Positions 52,036-60,957 of a stretch of DNA of 64,000 nucleotides are shown here, piece by piece. Location of the stretch: positions 1 through 64,000 of the forward strand of contig CALDSV010000021.1 of the NCBI GenBank assembly GCA_937924475.1, read 5' to 3'. Position 1 is the stretch's first letter. Every line of letters begins with the position of its first letter. Source of the DNA: an uncultured bacterium (GTDB taxonomy: Bacteria > Nitrospirota > Thermodesulfovibrionia > Thermodesulfovibrionales > Thermodesulfovibrionaceae). Made by a program: the position numbers and the translations under genes. The notes below the pieces were generated by a model that was given only the letters and a program-made list of their open reading frames with translations, made no database searches and was not told the origin of the DNA.

Positions 52036-53285
52036 GCACTGCTCCTGAAGATATCGATAGGATTAAGTTTTGAAGCCTTATAGGAAGGATAAAAAGCTGC
52101 AAAGGTGGAAAATACAAAGGCAAATAAAACTCCATAGATAAAGTAAAGAGGATCTCTATCTAAGGCAAAACCTTTTGTCCTTACTAATCCCTCAACACTC
52201 ACATTAACAGAGGCTAAAAACTCTTGAATGCCATAGCCAAGTAAGCATCCAAATAAAGCACCTAAGAATCCAATAGTAACTCCATGAAATACGAATATTC
52301 TTATTATGTCCTTATTTTCATACCCCAAAGCTTTTAGAATAGCTATATCTCTTTTTTTCTCAAGTACAGTCATCATTATAATATTAAATATTCCGAAGGC
52401 AGAAACAATCAAAATTGCAAAAACAATCATATAGGTTATGTAATTTTGGATTTTGAAGAGCTGTAAAAAATTTCTGAAAGCTTTTTGCCAACTTTCTGTG
52501 TAGTAACCAGTTTCATTTTTTATCTTTTCAGCAATTTCATTTGCTTGATAAACATTTTTTACTCTGAAAATTATTTCATTTACCTCATTAGGTTTGTTAA
52601 ATATGGTCTGAAGAGTTTTCAAGTTCATGTATATCCTTGTCTGATCAAGCATAGTTATACCTGAATCGAAAAAATCTACTACCTTAAAAAGATGAGTGAT
52701 CCCATTAGGAGTAGTAATTATTACTTTTTTGCCCATCTCGTCGATCCCTAAATCCCTTGCCAGGAGCTTGCCAATTATGATGCTATCTCTGTCAGAGATA
52801 AGAACATCTAACTTTTTATTAGAAATAAATTTATCAATAACTGAGGCTCTTCTCTCTAAGGTAGGATCAATACCAACTAAAGTGGCAGACTTATCAACAG
52901 TTCCATAACGCACAATACCCTGTCCTGTAAGATGGGGAGCTATACCTATTATATTAGGATCTTTTTCAAATTTTTTGATTAGGAATTTATAGTCGATTAT
53001 TTTGTCTTTAAGTTCTTTTGGTTTCGCACCAAATATGCTAAAACTTACTCCTTCACCATATACTTTCCTTAAAATTCTTTCCTTGTCAGGTTCATCTTTT
53101 ATTTTTAGGGTTACATGAGCATTCAAGTCTAAGGCTTGTTCAATAAAATATTTCTGAAAACCATTCATTAAAGAAGCCATGGCAATAAAAGCTCCAACAC
53201 CTATGGATACACCTATTATGGCTACTATGGTTTGTCTTTTTCTCTCAAAAAGCAACTTAAGGGTCACAAAAAATATATGATTCAT
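52032..53285 (-). CDS. LolC/E-type ABC transporter permease (FtsX domain)
   Basis: MacB_PCD-like N-terminus, VLEKKRDIAILKALGYENKDI. Confidence 0.9.
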   Translation of the reverse strand: MNHIFFVTLKLLFERKRQTIVAIIGVSIGVGAFIAMASLMNGFQKYFIEQALDLNAHVTLKIKDEPDKERILRKVYGEGVSFSIFGAKPKELKDKIIDYKFLIKKFEKDPNIIGIAPHLTGQGIVRYGTVDKSATLVGIDPTLERRASVIDKFISNKKLDVLISDRDSIIIGKLLARDLGIDEMGKKVIITTPNGITHLFKVVDFFDSGITMLDQTRIYMNLKTLQTIFNKPNEVNEIIFRVKNVYQANEIAEKIKNETGYYTESWQKAFRNFLQLFKIQNYITYMIVFAILIVSAFGIFNIIMMTVLEKKRDIAILKALGYENKDIIRIFVFHGVTIGFLGALFGCLLGYGIQEFLASVNVSVEGLVRTKGFALDRDPLYFIYGVLFAFVFSTFAAFYPSYKASKLNPIDIFRSSA

Positions 53286-54442
53286 TTTATTATTTCTTGT
53301 CCCTCTGTTAAGCCCTCTAAAACAAGAAGATTACCACTATATTTTTCAGGGGAAACTTTAACTTTTATCTTTTTTGGTTTACCACTCTCTAAAACTACTA
53401 CGTAACCATCTTTATAGGCTGACTGAGGAATAAAAATTCCTTCAATTTCACTGATAATTACATTTGCCTCCACAGTTAATCCAAAAAATATAGGTTTCAT
53501 ATAATTCACTTGAGCCTTTACTTTAACAGTTCTTGTAGTTCTATCAGATTGACTTTCAATAGTTTTAATATTTCCTTCAAAAATCTCTCCTGGATAAGAA
53601 TCAAGGGTAACATAGACCTTCATTCCCTCTTTTATTCTTGGAATGTATTCCTCATCCACAAAAAGAATTGTTTCGAGGTTTTCCTCATTACCTACAGAAA
53701 GCAAAGGAGCATTCTGTTGCATGGGATTTACATAATCACCTTCATTAACAAATCTCCTTAGAATTTTCCCATTTATGGGAGCTTTGATATAGTATTTATT
53801 GAGTTCAGAAGATAAAGCTTGTCTTTTAGCTTTAAGGCTCTCAAATTGATAATTTAGATTTGTAATAATGTCTTTGTATTGATTAATTTGTCTTTCATAA
53901 TCCCTTTTAGCTACTTCATATTCCCTCTTTATATCTTCAAATTTTTCTTTTGATATTAATTCTTCTTCAAAGAGAGCTCTTTTTCTGTTAAAATTTTTCT
54001 CTATATTTTCTAATATAGCCTTCTTAATTTCAATATTATTTATTAATTCCTTTCTAAATTCAGACTCAGGTTTTAGTCTCTCTCTCACAGAAGCAAGTTG
54101 AGCTTCCACCTCTTTAAGGTTTTCCTTTACAGGAGAATTTGATATGATTAGAAGTAACTGACCTTTCTTAACTGATTGACCTTCCCTTATTAAAATTTTT
54201 TCTATTTGTCCTGACACCTCTGGTTTAACTAATACGCTATCAGAAGAATCAATGTAACCAGAGGCATAAACAGAAACTACCATTTTTTTCTTTTCTACTC
54301 TGTATTTTTCTATTTTGGAAGGCTTAATAATAAGAAATGATATGGATCCTAAAAAAAGTATCAAAAGAGAGATAAAAAAAATTAATTTCCAACCTTTTAG
54401 TTTCACCTTCAAACTTAATTTTAACATAATTCTTTTTTCCAA
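53282..54442 (-). CDS. MacA/HlyD-type periplasmic adaptor
   Basis: N-terminal TM, VKPEVSGQIEKILIREGQSVKKGQ, coiled coil, second lipoyl half. Confidence 0.88.
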   Translation of the reverse strand: MEKRIMLKLSLKVKLKGWKLIFFISLLILFLGSISFLIIKPSKIEKYRVEKKKMVVSVYASGYIDSSDSVLVKPEVSGQIEKILIREGQSVKKGQLLLIISNSPVKENLKEVEAQLASVRERLKPESEFRKELINNIEIKKAILENIEKNFNRKRALFEEELISKEKFEDIKREYEVAKRDYERQINQYKDIITNLNYQFESLKAKRQALSSELNKYYIKAPINGKILRRFVNEGDYVNPMQQNAPLLSVGNEENLETILFVDEEYIPRIKEGMKVYVTLDSYPGEIFEGNIKTIESQSDRTTRTVKVKAQVNYMKPIFFGLTVEANVIISEIEGIFIPQSAYKDGYVVVLESGKPKKIKVKVSPEKYSGNLLVLEGLTEGQEIIK

Positions 54443-54678
54443 GTTTAATTGCGAATGTCATAAACCCATAAAGTCTAATATGGAGATAAAAAAATACATA
54501 CAATAATTTTACCAATAGCATATTACGTAGGATTATTAAAAGAATGAATTCGTGAGTTTTTAAGAAACTAAGATTTCAATAAAATATCTATCAATGGGAT
54601 TAGAAATTATAAATAAAATCTATTTGACCTCAAACACAGAAATGTTTAAATTTTATATAAAAATTTAAGGGAGGTATT

Positions 54679-55947
54679 ATGAGCAAAGATTACACACCTT
54701 TATGGAAAGAGTTAGGATTAGACTTAGTTAAACATGATGGACTTTTATCTGTCCTTTCTGATGCCTACAAAAATATTTATCTTTCTCAGAAAAATAGGCC
54801 TGAAGGAATGAAATATTTTGATTTTGTCATATCGGAAGTTCATGGATTAAGAATTGAAGAACTTTATGAGGCAAAAAAAGAAAAGAGAAAAGTTATAGGA
54901 ACATTCTGTGTTTATGTGCCTGAAGAGCTTGTGCTTGCAGTAGATGGAGTTTATGTGGGATTATGTGCTGGTGCTGAAGTAGGCTTTGAAGAAGCTGAAA
55001 AATATGTACCGAGAAACACCTGTGCTTTAATAAAAGCCTTCATGGGATTTAAGCTTTCAGGTTTATGTCCTTATGTAGAACTTACAGACTTAATTGTGGG
55101 AGAGACAACCTGTGACGGAAAAAAGAAAGCTTATGAAATTTTTGATGAAATTACAAAAAAGATGTATGTTATGGAAATTCCAAACATGAAAAATGAAGAA
55201 GACAGGCAGCTATGGCTCAATGAAGTAAAAAAATTTAAAAATAAACTTGAAGAAATCTCTGGTAAACAAATAACCTTAAGTTTTCTTAAAAAATCCACTG
55301 AAATTGTAAATCAGAAAAGGAAAGCTCTTCAGAGGCTAAGTAGCCTTAGAGCCTACGATCCACCGCCTATTTCAGGGCTTGATTCTTTACTGGTAAATCA
55401 GATTGCCTTTTATGATGATCCTGTAAGATTTACAATGAAGGTTAATGAACTTTGCGATGAAATTGAAGAGAGAGTGAAAAAAGCTGAGGGAGTTGTTCCA
55501 AAGGGAACTCCGAGAATTTTAATCTCTGGAAGTCCTTTTGCAATTCCTAACTGGAAACTTCATGCAATAGTGGAAAACAGTGGTGCCATCGTGGTAGGCG
55601 AGGAGTCATGTGTAGGATACAGAAATTTCAGGAATTTAACTGATGAAAACTTTAACTCCATAGATGAAGGTATAGAAAAGATTGCCTCAAGATATATGAG
55701 TATTGACTGTGCTTGCTTCACTCCCAATACTGAAAGGATTGATAATGTAACAAAGTTATACAAAGACTTAAAGGCAGATGGAGTAATTCACTACGCCTTA
55801 CAATTCTGTACTCCCTACATGATTGAAGCCTTTAAAATAGATAGAAAAATTGATTTTCCCTTTTTGCGAATTGAAACAGACTATAGTATGGAAGATTTTG
55901 GCCAGCTTAAAACAAGAGTGGAAGCTTTTATTGAGACACTTAAATGA
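54679..55947 (+). CDS. Double-cubane-cluster-type reductase (2-hydroxyacyl-CoA dehydratase D-component superfamily)
   Basis: GTFCVYVPEELVLAVDGVYVGLCAGAE, LIVGETTCDGKKKAYE; RBS gggagg. Confidence 0.85.
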   Translation: MSKDYTPLWKELGLDLVKHDGLLSVLSDAYKNIYLSQKNRPEGMKYFDFVISEVHGLRIEELYEAKKEKRKVIGTFCVYVPEELVLAVDGVYVGLCAGAEVGFEEAEKYVPRNTCALIKAFMGFKLSGLCPYVELTDLIVGETTCDGKKKAYEIFDEITKKMYVMEIPNMKNEEDRQLWLNEVKKFKNKLEEISGKQITLSFLKKSTEIVNQKRKALQRLSSLRAYDPPPISGLDSLLVNQIAFYDDPVRFTMKVNELCDEIEERVKKAEGVVPKGTPRILISGSPFAIPNWKLHAIVENSGAIVVGEESCVGYRNFRNLTDENFNSIDEGIEKIASRYMSIDCACFTPNTERIDNVTKLYKDLKADGVIHYALQFCTPYMIEAFKIDRKIDFPFLRIETDYSMEDFGQLKTRVEAFIETLK

Positions 55948-56690
55948 GTGTTCTTGGCATAGACATTGGTTCAAGATACATAAAAGCTGTATTGTTTGAA
56001 AAAGGAGAGGTACAAGAATGGATAAAAATTGAAACTTCCTATGATCCACTAAATAGAAGTTTAGAAATATTAAAAAAATACAAGCCTGAAAAAATTGTAG
56101 CAACAGGATATGGAAGACACCTTTTGAGCTTTAATGGAAAAATTCCTACCATCACAGAAATCAAAGCCTTTGCAATAGGTGCAAAGGCTTTGATTTCAAC
56201 TTGTAGAACAATAATTGACATAGGTGGACAAGATACAAAAATAATAACACTTGATGAAAGAGGAAATATAAAGAAATTTGAGATGAATGATAAATGCGCA
56301 GCAGGCACTGGAAGATTTCTTGAGATAATGGCATCAGCCTTGGGTTATTCCATTGATGAATTTGGAAATATAGATATAAACCTTGAAACTCCTTTACAGA
56401 TAAGTAGCATGTGTACTGTTTTTGCTGAATCCGAAGTCATATCTCTTATTACAAAGGGATTGCCTCGGCATGAGATAGCTTTTGCAATCCATAAATCAAT
56501 TTCAAAGAAGGTAGTCTCTATGCTAAAAAAAGTAGACATTGAGGAAGACATTGTCTTTGCTGGAGGCTGTGCAGAGAATCCTTTACTGAGGAAATTAATT
56601 GAAAGACAGATAAATAAAAAAATTATCGTTCCTGAAAAACACGATTACTTAGGCGCCTTAGGTGCTGCCATATACTTAAAAAATAATTGA
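55944..56690 (+). CDS. 2-hydroxyacyl-CoA dehydratase activase-type ATPase (BcrAD/BadFG/HgdC)
   Basis: LGIDIGSRYIKAV, TIIDIGGQDTKII, NDKCAAGTGRFLE, FAGGCAENPLL. Confidence 0.93.
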   Translation: MSVLGIDIGSRYIKAVLFEKGEVQEWIKIETSYDPLNRSLEILKKYKPEKIVATGYGRHLLSFNGKIPTITEIKAFAIGAKALISTCRTIIDIGGQDTKIITLDERGNIKKFEMNDKCAAGTGRFLEIMASALGYSIDEFGNIDINLETPLQISSMCTVFAESEVISLITKGLPRHEIAFAIHKSISKKVVSMLKKVDIEEDIVFAGGCAENPLLRKLIERQINKKIIVPEKHDYLGALGAAIYLKNN

Positions 56691-56966
56691 ATCATCATCT
56701 AAAGCGCCGCCAATCTCATGCAGTCTTTGCACATCAACTCCAGCTTGTCTGAATAATGCTCCGTCAAGATTAGAGCTTATTCCCTGTAGTAAAAGTTCAG
56801 GGATAACAAATGTTGCATTAGGAGTAGCCTGCTCTTCTTTAATTTTCTCTTCAGATACAGTGATTTCATCAAGTTGATAAATTTTTGTAGTATCCTCTGC
56901 ATAGGATATAGTAAACATGGAAAGTAAGATTAAAAAAATCAAAAAAATCATTTTATCCTCCTCCAA
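56676..56966 (-). pseudogene. Truncated TonB-dependent receptor (signal peptide and start of plug only)
   Basis: YQLDEITVSEEKIKEE...NLDGALFRQAGVDVQRLHEIGGALDDDSI then stop; barrel absent; overlaps the 3' end of the activase gene. Confidence 0.75.
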
Positions 56967-57640
56967 TAAAAGATTTTTACCAAGGCATAATCTTTAAGAT
57001 AGAGATGTTCTCCCTTAAAGCATATGGATTTTAAGAGTTTTTCTTTTTCCCCACAAAAAAGTTCTCTTCGGTGTCTCCACTCCCAATGTTCAAAAACTTC
57101 ATTAAGGTCATGATACACAAAGGAGCTTTCACAAATATAGGAATACTTAAATATCAATGAGTATTCAGGATAGATAAAATTAATACTTGGAAGGTCTAAA
57201 TTTTTCTCGGTAATAAGAAAAACTCCTTCAATTTGGGAGTTAAAAAGCTTAAGTAAAGAGCCTTCAAGTCCATCTTCAGTAAGATGTAAGCTATTACAGG
57301 CCAAAGCAAGCTGGAAATCTTGAAGCTCAAAATAAGCTAAATCTTCAAATCTTCTTGGATCAATTTTTATATTTATTCCATATTTTATAGAGTTTTCATA
57401 GATGTATTTTTGCATGGAATCTGAAGGCTCCAAAGCTACTACATTACAGCCTATCTTCATTAAGTGAAAACTTAGGACACCATCGCCTGCTCCTATATCA
57501 AGGACTTTTATGCCCTGAGGTATTAGATTTGAGAGAATAATTTTTATGGGCTCGTGATATGGATTATGCTTGCGCCAAAGCTTATACCATCTTGTATTCT
57601 CATTCCAGTAAGAAATCTCTTTTATTTCATTAGCTAACAT
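56948..57640 (-). CDS. Class I SAM-dependent methyltransferase
   Basis: KVLDIGAGDGVLSFHLMKIGCNVVALEPS; start moved from TTG 57679 to ATG 57640 because the upstream codons lie in a terminator-like hairpin. Confidence 0.82.
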   Translation of the reverse strand: MLANEIKEISYWNENTRWYKLWRKHNPYHEPIKIILSNLIPQGIKVLDIGAGDGVLSFHLMKIGCNVVALEPSDSMQKYIYENSIKYGINIKIDPRRFEDLAYFELQDFQLALACNSLHLTEDGLEGSLLKLFNSQIEGVFLITEKNLDLPSINFIYPEYSLIFKYSYICESSFVYHDLNEVFEHWEWRHRRELFCGEKEKLLKSICFKGEHLYLKDYALVKIFYWRRIK

Positions 57641-57648
57641 AATCAAAT

Positions 57649-57687
57649 AAAAAAGCCACGGCTTAAGGCTTCTGCCCAAACCGTGGC
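57649..57687 (-). promoter_or_regulatory. Leader hairpin with U-tract (candidate attenuator / structured RNA), second copy of the 10925 architecture
   Basis: Minus strand: GCCACGG-TTTG-GGC-AGAA-GCC-TTAAG-CCGTGGC-TTTTTTATTT. Confidence 0.7.
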
Positions 57688-57727
57688 CTTCATGACCACT
57701 TATAGAATATTTTAAAGCTTAAAATTA

Positions 57728-57745
57728 ATCAGTCTTCTGACTGAT
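57728..57745. promoter_or_regulatory. Inverted repeat ATCAGTC-TTCT-GACTGAT upstream of the methyltransferase leader
   Basis: Perfect 7-bp arms read directly. Confidence 0.45.
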
Positions 57746-58013
57746 AATGAATAATATATTAATGAAATTTCGTTCCTTTGTCAACTCTTTTCATTACTTC
57801 TTTGATTACTATGTGAAAATGTTAAACCTATGAAACTCTCCTTCTTAAGGATAGACAATCGGTGGAAGACATTATAAAAAAATTATCTTTTATCTCCGAA
57901 AAGAGGATTAAGTTCAGCGTAAGGTGCTATCTAGCACACTAAATCAAAGTATAAGGGTCCTGTATAAGGGCCTTGCTACATTTTTTATGTCATTGCAAGA
58001 CTGCTTTTACCCT

Positions 58014-58336
58014 TTGTCATTGCCAAAACCCATAAGGGTGCGAAGCAATCTCCTCCCACCCCTTTTACAGTAAAAGCGTACAAAGGCGAGATTACTTCCC
58101 CCTCGCAAAGCTCGGGGTCGCAATGACTGTTTGGTTGAGATTGCTTCGTCGCTTACGCTCCTTGTAATGACAGAATAGAGGGTCATTGCAAGGCTCACTA
58201 AGTGAGCCGTGACAACCTCCTTCTCGTCATTGCGAGCAATCCAAAGGACTGCGTGGCAATCCCTTTGTAGGCTTTTTCGGTAAAAAATGTGGAAGATAAG
58301 ATTGCTTCGGGTGCTAAAGTACCCTCGCAATAACAA
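58014..58336. repeat. Dispersed palindromic repeat island (locus C), about six divergent half-units
   Basis: TTGTCATTGC...GAAGCAATCTC, GAGATTGCTTCGTCGCTTACGCTCCTTGTAATGAC, GTCATTGCAAGGCTCACTAAGTGAGCC, CGTCATTGCGAGCAATCCAAAGGACTGCGTGGCAATCC, AGATTGCTTCGGGTGCTAAAGTACCCTCGCAATAAC. Confidence 0.88.
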
Positions 58337-58417
58337 GAGAGGCATTGACAATTGAGAAGGTTACAGTGCTACAAAAAATTAGCGTTTTAAAAGAGGGATG
58401 AGATTTTTCAGGGATTT

Positions 58418-59281
58418 TTAAATATCCCTCAAAATGCTTTTTAGTTCATCTACTGTAAGTTCATATTTCTTTTTACAAAAATAACATTCAATTTGTATGG
58501 TTTTACCCTCTCTTATCATCTCCTCTATTTCATATTTTCCTAAGGTTATTACTGCCCTTATTACTCTATCTTTTGAGCAAGGACAGTTATAGACTACTTT
58601 ACTTCTTTGTAATATTTCTATGGGAAGTCCTGTGGCTTCCTCTAACATTTGCAACGGATCTAAGCCTTGAAGAATCATGGAGGAAGAAGAATGACATCTC
58701 TGAAGCTTTCTTTCGAGAAAATCTATTATTTCAGATTTAGTTTGAGGCATAGTTTGGATCATAAAACCTCCGGCGGCTTTTACTGAATTATCCTCATCAA
58801 TATATACACCAAGTGACACAGCTGAAGGTATTTGTTCAGACACGTTCAAATAATAGGCTAAATCTGTTGCAATCTCTCCAGTTTGAAGAGCAACACTACT
58901 TTGATAAAACTCCCTTAATCCCAGATCTCTTATTACATTGAGAAATCCCTTGCCTACAGCTCTTCCCACATCAATCTTTTCATCTTTTAGTCCCATATAT
59001 ATATGAGGTCTTTTTACATAGCTACGAACATTGAAAAGCCAATCAGACTCTGCCACTGTCTCCTGTAAAGGGCCATCACCTTTTACTTGAATCATTACTT
59101 TTTGTTTTTCTTTCAAGGTTGAAGCAAGAAGGAGAGCTCCTGCAATAACTCTTCCCATTGCTGCTGTCGCCGTTGGCCAAGTATCATGAATTTTACGCGA
59201 CATCTCTACAGTATCTGTACAATTAACTGCCGCAACTAAGACATTTTCATCTTTAATTAATCCCTTAACAATCTCATCCAT
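58418..59281 (-). CDS. hslO: Redox-regulated chaperone Hsp33
   Basis: C-terminal zinc site CPCSKDRV...CYFCKKKY. Confidence 0.95.
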   Translation of the reverse strand: MDEIVKGLIKDENVLVAAVNCTDTVEMSRKIHDTWPTATAAMGRVIAGALLLASTLKEKQKVMIQVKGDGPLQETVAESDWLFNVRSYVKRPHIYMGLKDEKIDVGRAVGKGFLNVIRDLGLREFYQSSVALQTGEIATDLAYYLNVSEQIPSAVSLGVYIDEDNSVKAAGGFMIQTMPQTKSEIIDFLERKLQRCHSSSSMILQGLDPLQMLEEATGLPIEILQRSKVVYNCPCSKDRVIRAVITLGKYEIEEMIREGKTIQIECYFCKKKYELTVDELKSILRDI

Positions 59282-60071
59282 TGATGTAAACCTCCACTGG
59301 AGTTCCTTTTTTTATGCTTAAGGTTTCAGAAGCATTACCCTTGTATAAAAAAATTTCTACTAAATCATCACTGTTTATCAAGGCAGCTGGCTTATTTGCT
59401 GCTTCTGAATAAAAATTTACAAAGGGAAGTGAAAGGCCTTTTAATATAGCTTTTGTTGGTTTTCCCTTTTCTATTCTTATATTTGTTATGAGATTACCAA
59501 ATTGATCAATGTGAACAACTTGTCCTAAAATTTTGAGTGCCTCCCTCTCTTTTACTATGATTGGCTCAGGGATTGAAAATTTTTTAACTTCTATGAGGGC
59601 TTTCCCAAAATCCTCGATTCTTATGCCCTTGGAAAGCAATGCAGCAGCAGGAGCGAATAAATCCCTTCCTTGAAAAGTTGGACTCTTTTTTTTCAAAAGG
59701 TATTTTAGATTCTCTATTTCAAACGCCTTAAAGTTATTATCTCTTATTAGATAACTTATTGTGCCATTGTCTGGAGACAAAAAGTAATGATCGTCTATTT
59801 GAGCGACTATTGCTTTCCTTTTTGACCCCACTTCAGGGTCAACAACAGCCACATGAATTGTTCCGGAGGGGAAATATTTGTAACTACTATAGAGTACATA
59901 AGCAGCTTCTTCAATATTATGCCTTTCAATGTTATGAGTTATATCAACAATTTTAACAGAAGGGTTAATTGATAAGATAACACCTTTCATCTGTCCTACA
60001 AAAGGATCACTGTAACCAAAATCCGTAAGTAAGGTTATTATTTTAGTCTGTGACTGTTCCAATAAGGTCAT
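59274..60071 (-). CDS. SAM hydrolase / SAM-dependent halogenase superfamily protein (DUF62)
   Basis: ITLLTDFGYSDPFVGQMKGVI, VAVVDPEVGSKRKAI, FLSPDNGTISYL, HIDQFGNLITNI; start shortened from 60110 to reduce overlap with pyrD. Confidence 0.88.
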   Translation of the reverse strand: MTLLEQSQTKIITLLTDFGYSDPFVGQMKGVILSINPSVKIVDITHNIERHNIEEAAYVLYSSYKYFPSGTIHVAVVDPEVGSKRKAIVAQIDDHYFLSPDNGTISYLIRDNNFKAFEIENLKYLLKKKSPTFQGRDLFAPAAALLSKGIRIEDFGKALIEVKKFSIPEPIIVKEREALKILGQVVHIDQFGNLITNIRIEKGKPTKAILKGLSLPFVNFYSEAANKPAALINSDDLVEIFLYKGNASETLSIKKGTPVEVYING

Positions 60072-60957
60072 TAATGTCTTTAATTCCCTCAGTGATAAGA
60101 AAATTTTCAATTCCTTTTATTACTTCCATGGCAGATAAAGGATTTATAAAGTTTGCTGTTCCTACCGCTACAGCCTTTGCACCAGCAATTAAAAATTGCA
60201 AGGCGTCCTCTGCTGTTATTATTCCGCCTATTCCTATAATAGGTATTTGTACTACTTTTGATGCCTCCCAAACCATCCTTAATGCTATGGGTCTAATGGC
60301 AGGACCAGAAAGTCCACCTACAGGATTTCCTATAACACTTCTTCTTGTCTTTATATCAATTACCATGGCAGGCACTGTATTTATAAGGGATATGGCATCA
60401 GCTCCTTCATCTTCACATATTTTCGCCATCTCTGCAATGTCTGTCACTTGAGGAGAGAGTTTTATTATCAAAGTTTTATCTGTAACTTTTCTTACCTCCC
60501 TCACTGCTTCTTTAAGAAGTTCTGGAATTAATCCCATTTTTCTCCAATGGCTATTCTTATTTGGACATGATACATTCATCTCTAAAGCATGAACTCCATC
60601 AGTGTCGTTTAGTCTCTCTGCTAATTCTATGTATTCTCGAAGATTTTCACCAAAAAAATTTACGATTATTTTTGTATCAAAACGTTTTAAAAAAGGGAGC
60701 TTCTCTTTAACAAAGTAAGAATAACCTATATTTTGAAGTCCAATGGAGTTTAACATTCCACAAGGAGTTTCATATATTCGAGGAGGTGGATTTCCCTCTT
60801 TTGGATTTATAGATAAACCTTTTATGACAATCGCTCCTAAGAGGCTTAAATCAAAAAACTGTGAATATTCAAGACCATAGCCAAAAGTTCCTGATGCTGT
60901 AACAACAGGATTTTTAAGAATTAATTTGCCTACTTTAACCTCAGTGTTTGGCTTCAT
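60043..60957 (-). CDS. pyrD: Dihydroorotate dehydrogenase, catalytic subunit (class 1B)
   Basis: KNPVVTASGTFGYGLEY, NVSCPN, VIGNPVGGLSGPAIRPIALRMV. Confidence 0.95.
   Translation of the reverse strand: MKPNTEVKVGKLILKNPVVTASGTFGYGLEYSQFFDLSLLGAIVIKGLSINPKEGNPPPRIYETPCGMLNSIGLQNIGYSYFVKEKLPFLKRFDTKIIVNFFGENLREYIELAERLNDTDGVHALEMNVSCPNKNSHWRKMGLIPELLKEAVREVRKVTDKTLIIKLSPQVTDIAEMAKICEDEGADAISLINTVPAMVIDIKTRRSVIGNPVGGLSGPAIRPIALRMVWEASKVVQIPIIGIGGIITAEDALQFLIAGAKAVAVGTANFINPLSAMEVIKGIENFLITEGIKDINDLIGTVTD

Noticed and set aside
57924-57937. Small palindrome GTGCTA-TC-TAGCAC between the methyltransferase leader and repeat island C
   Set aside because: 2-nt loop and no associated gene start or T-run; likely incidental or degenerate repeat.
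58014-58336. Possible CRISPR array from the recurring CATTGCGAG/AAGCAATC motifs
   Set aside because: Units occur in both orientations with irregular spacing and variable internal hairpins; not direct repeats with unique spacers.
58007-58351. 114-aa ORF on the minus strand
   Set aside because: Entirely within repeat island C; low-complexity translation of repeat units.
60050-60451. 133-aa ORF antisense to pyrD
   Set aside because: Shadow ORF from codon bias on the opposite strand.
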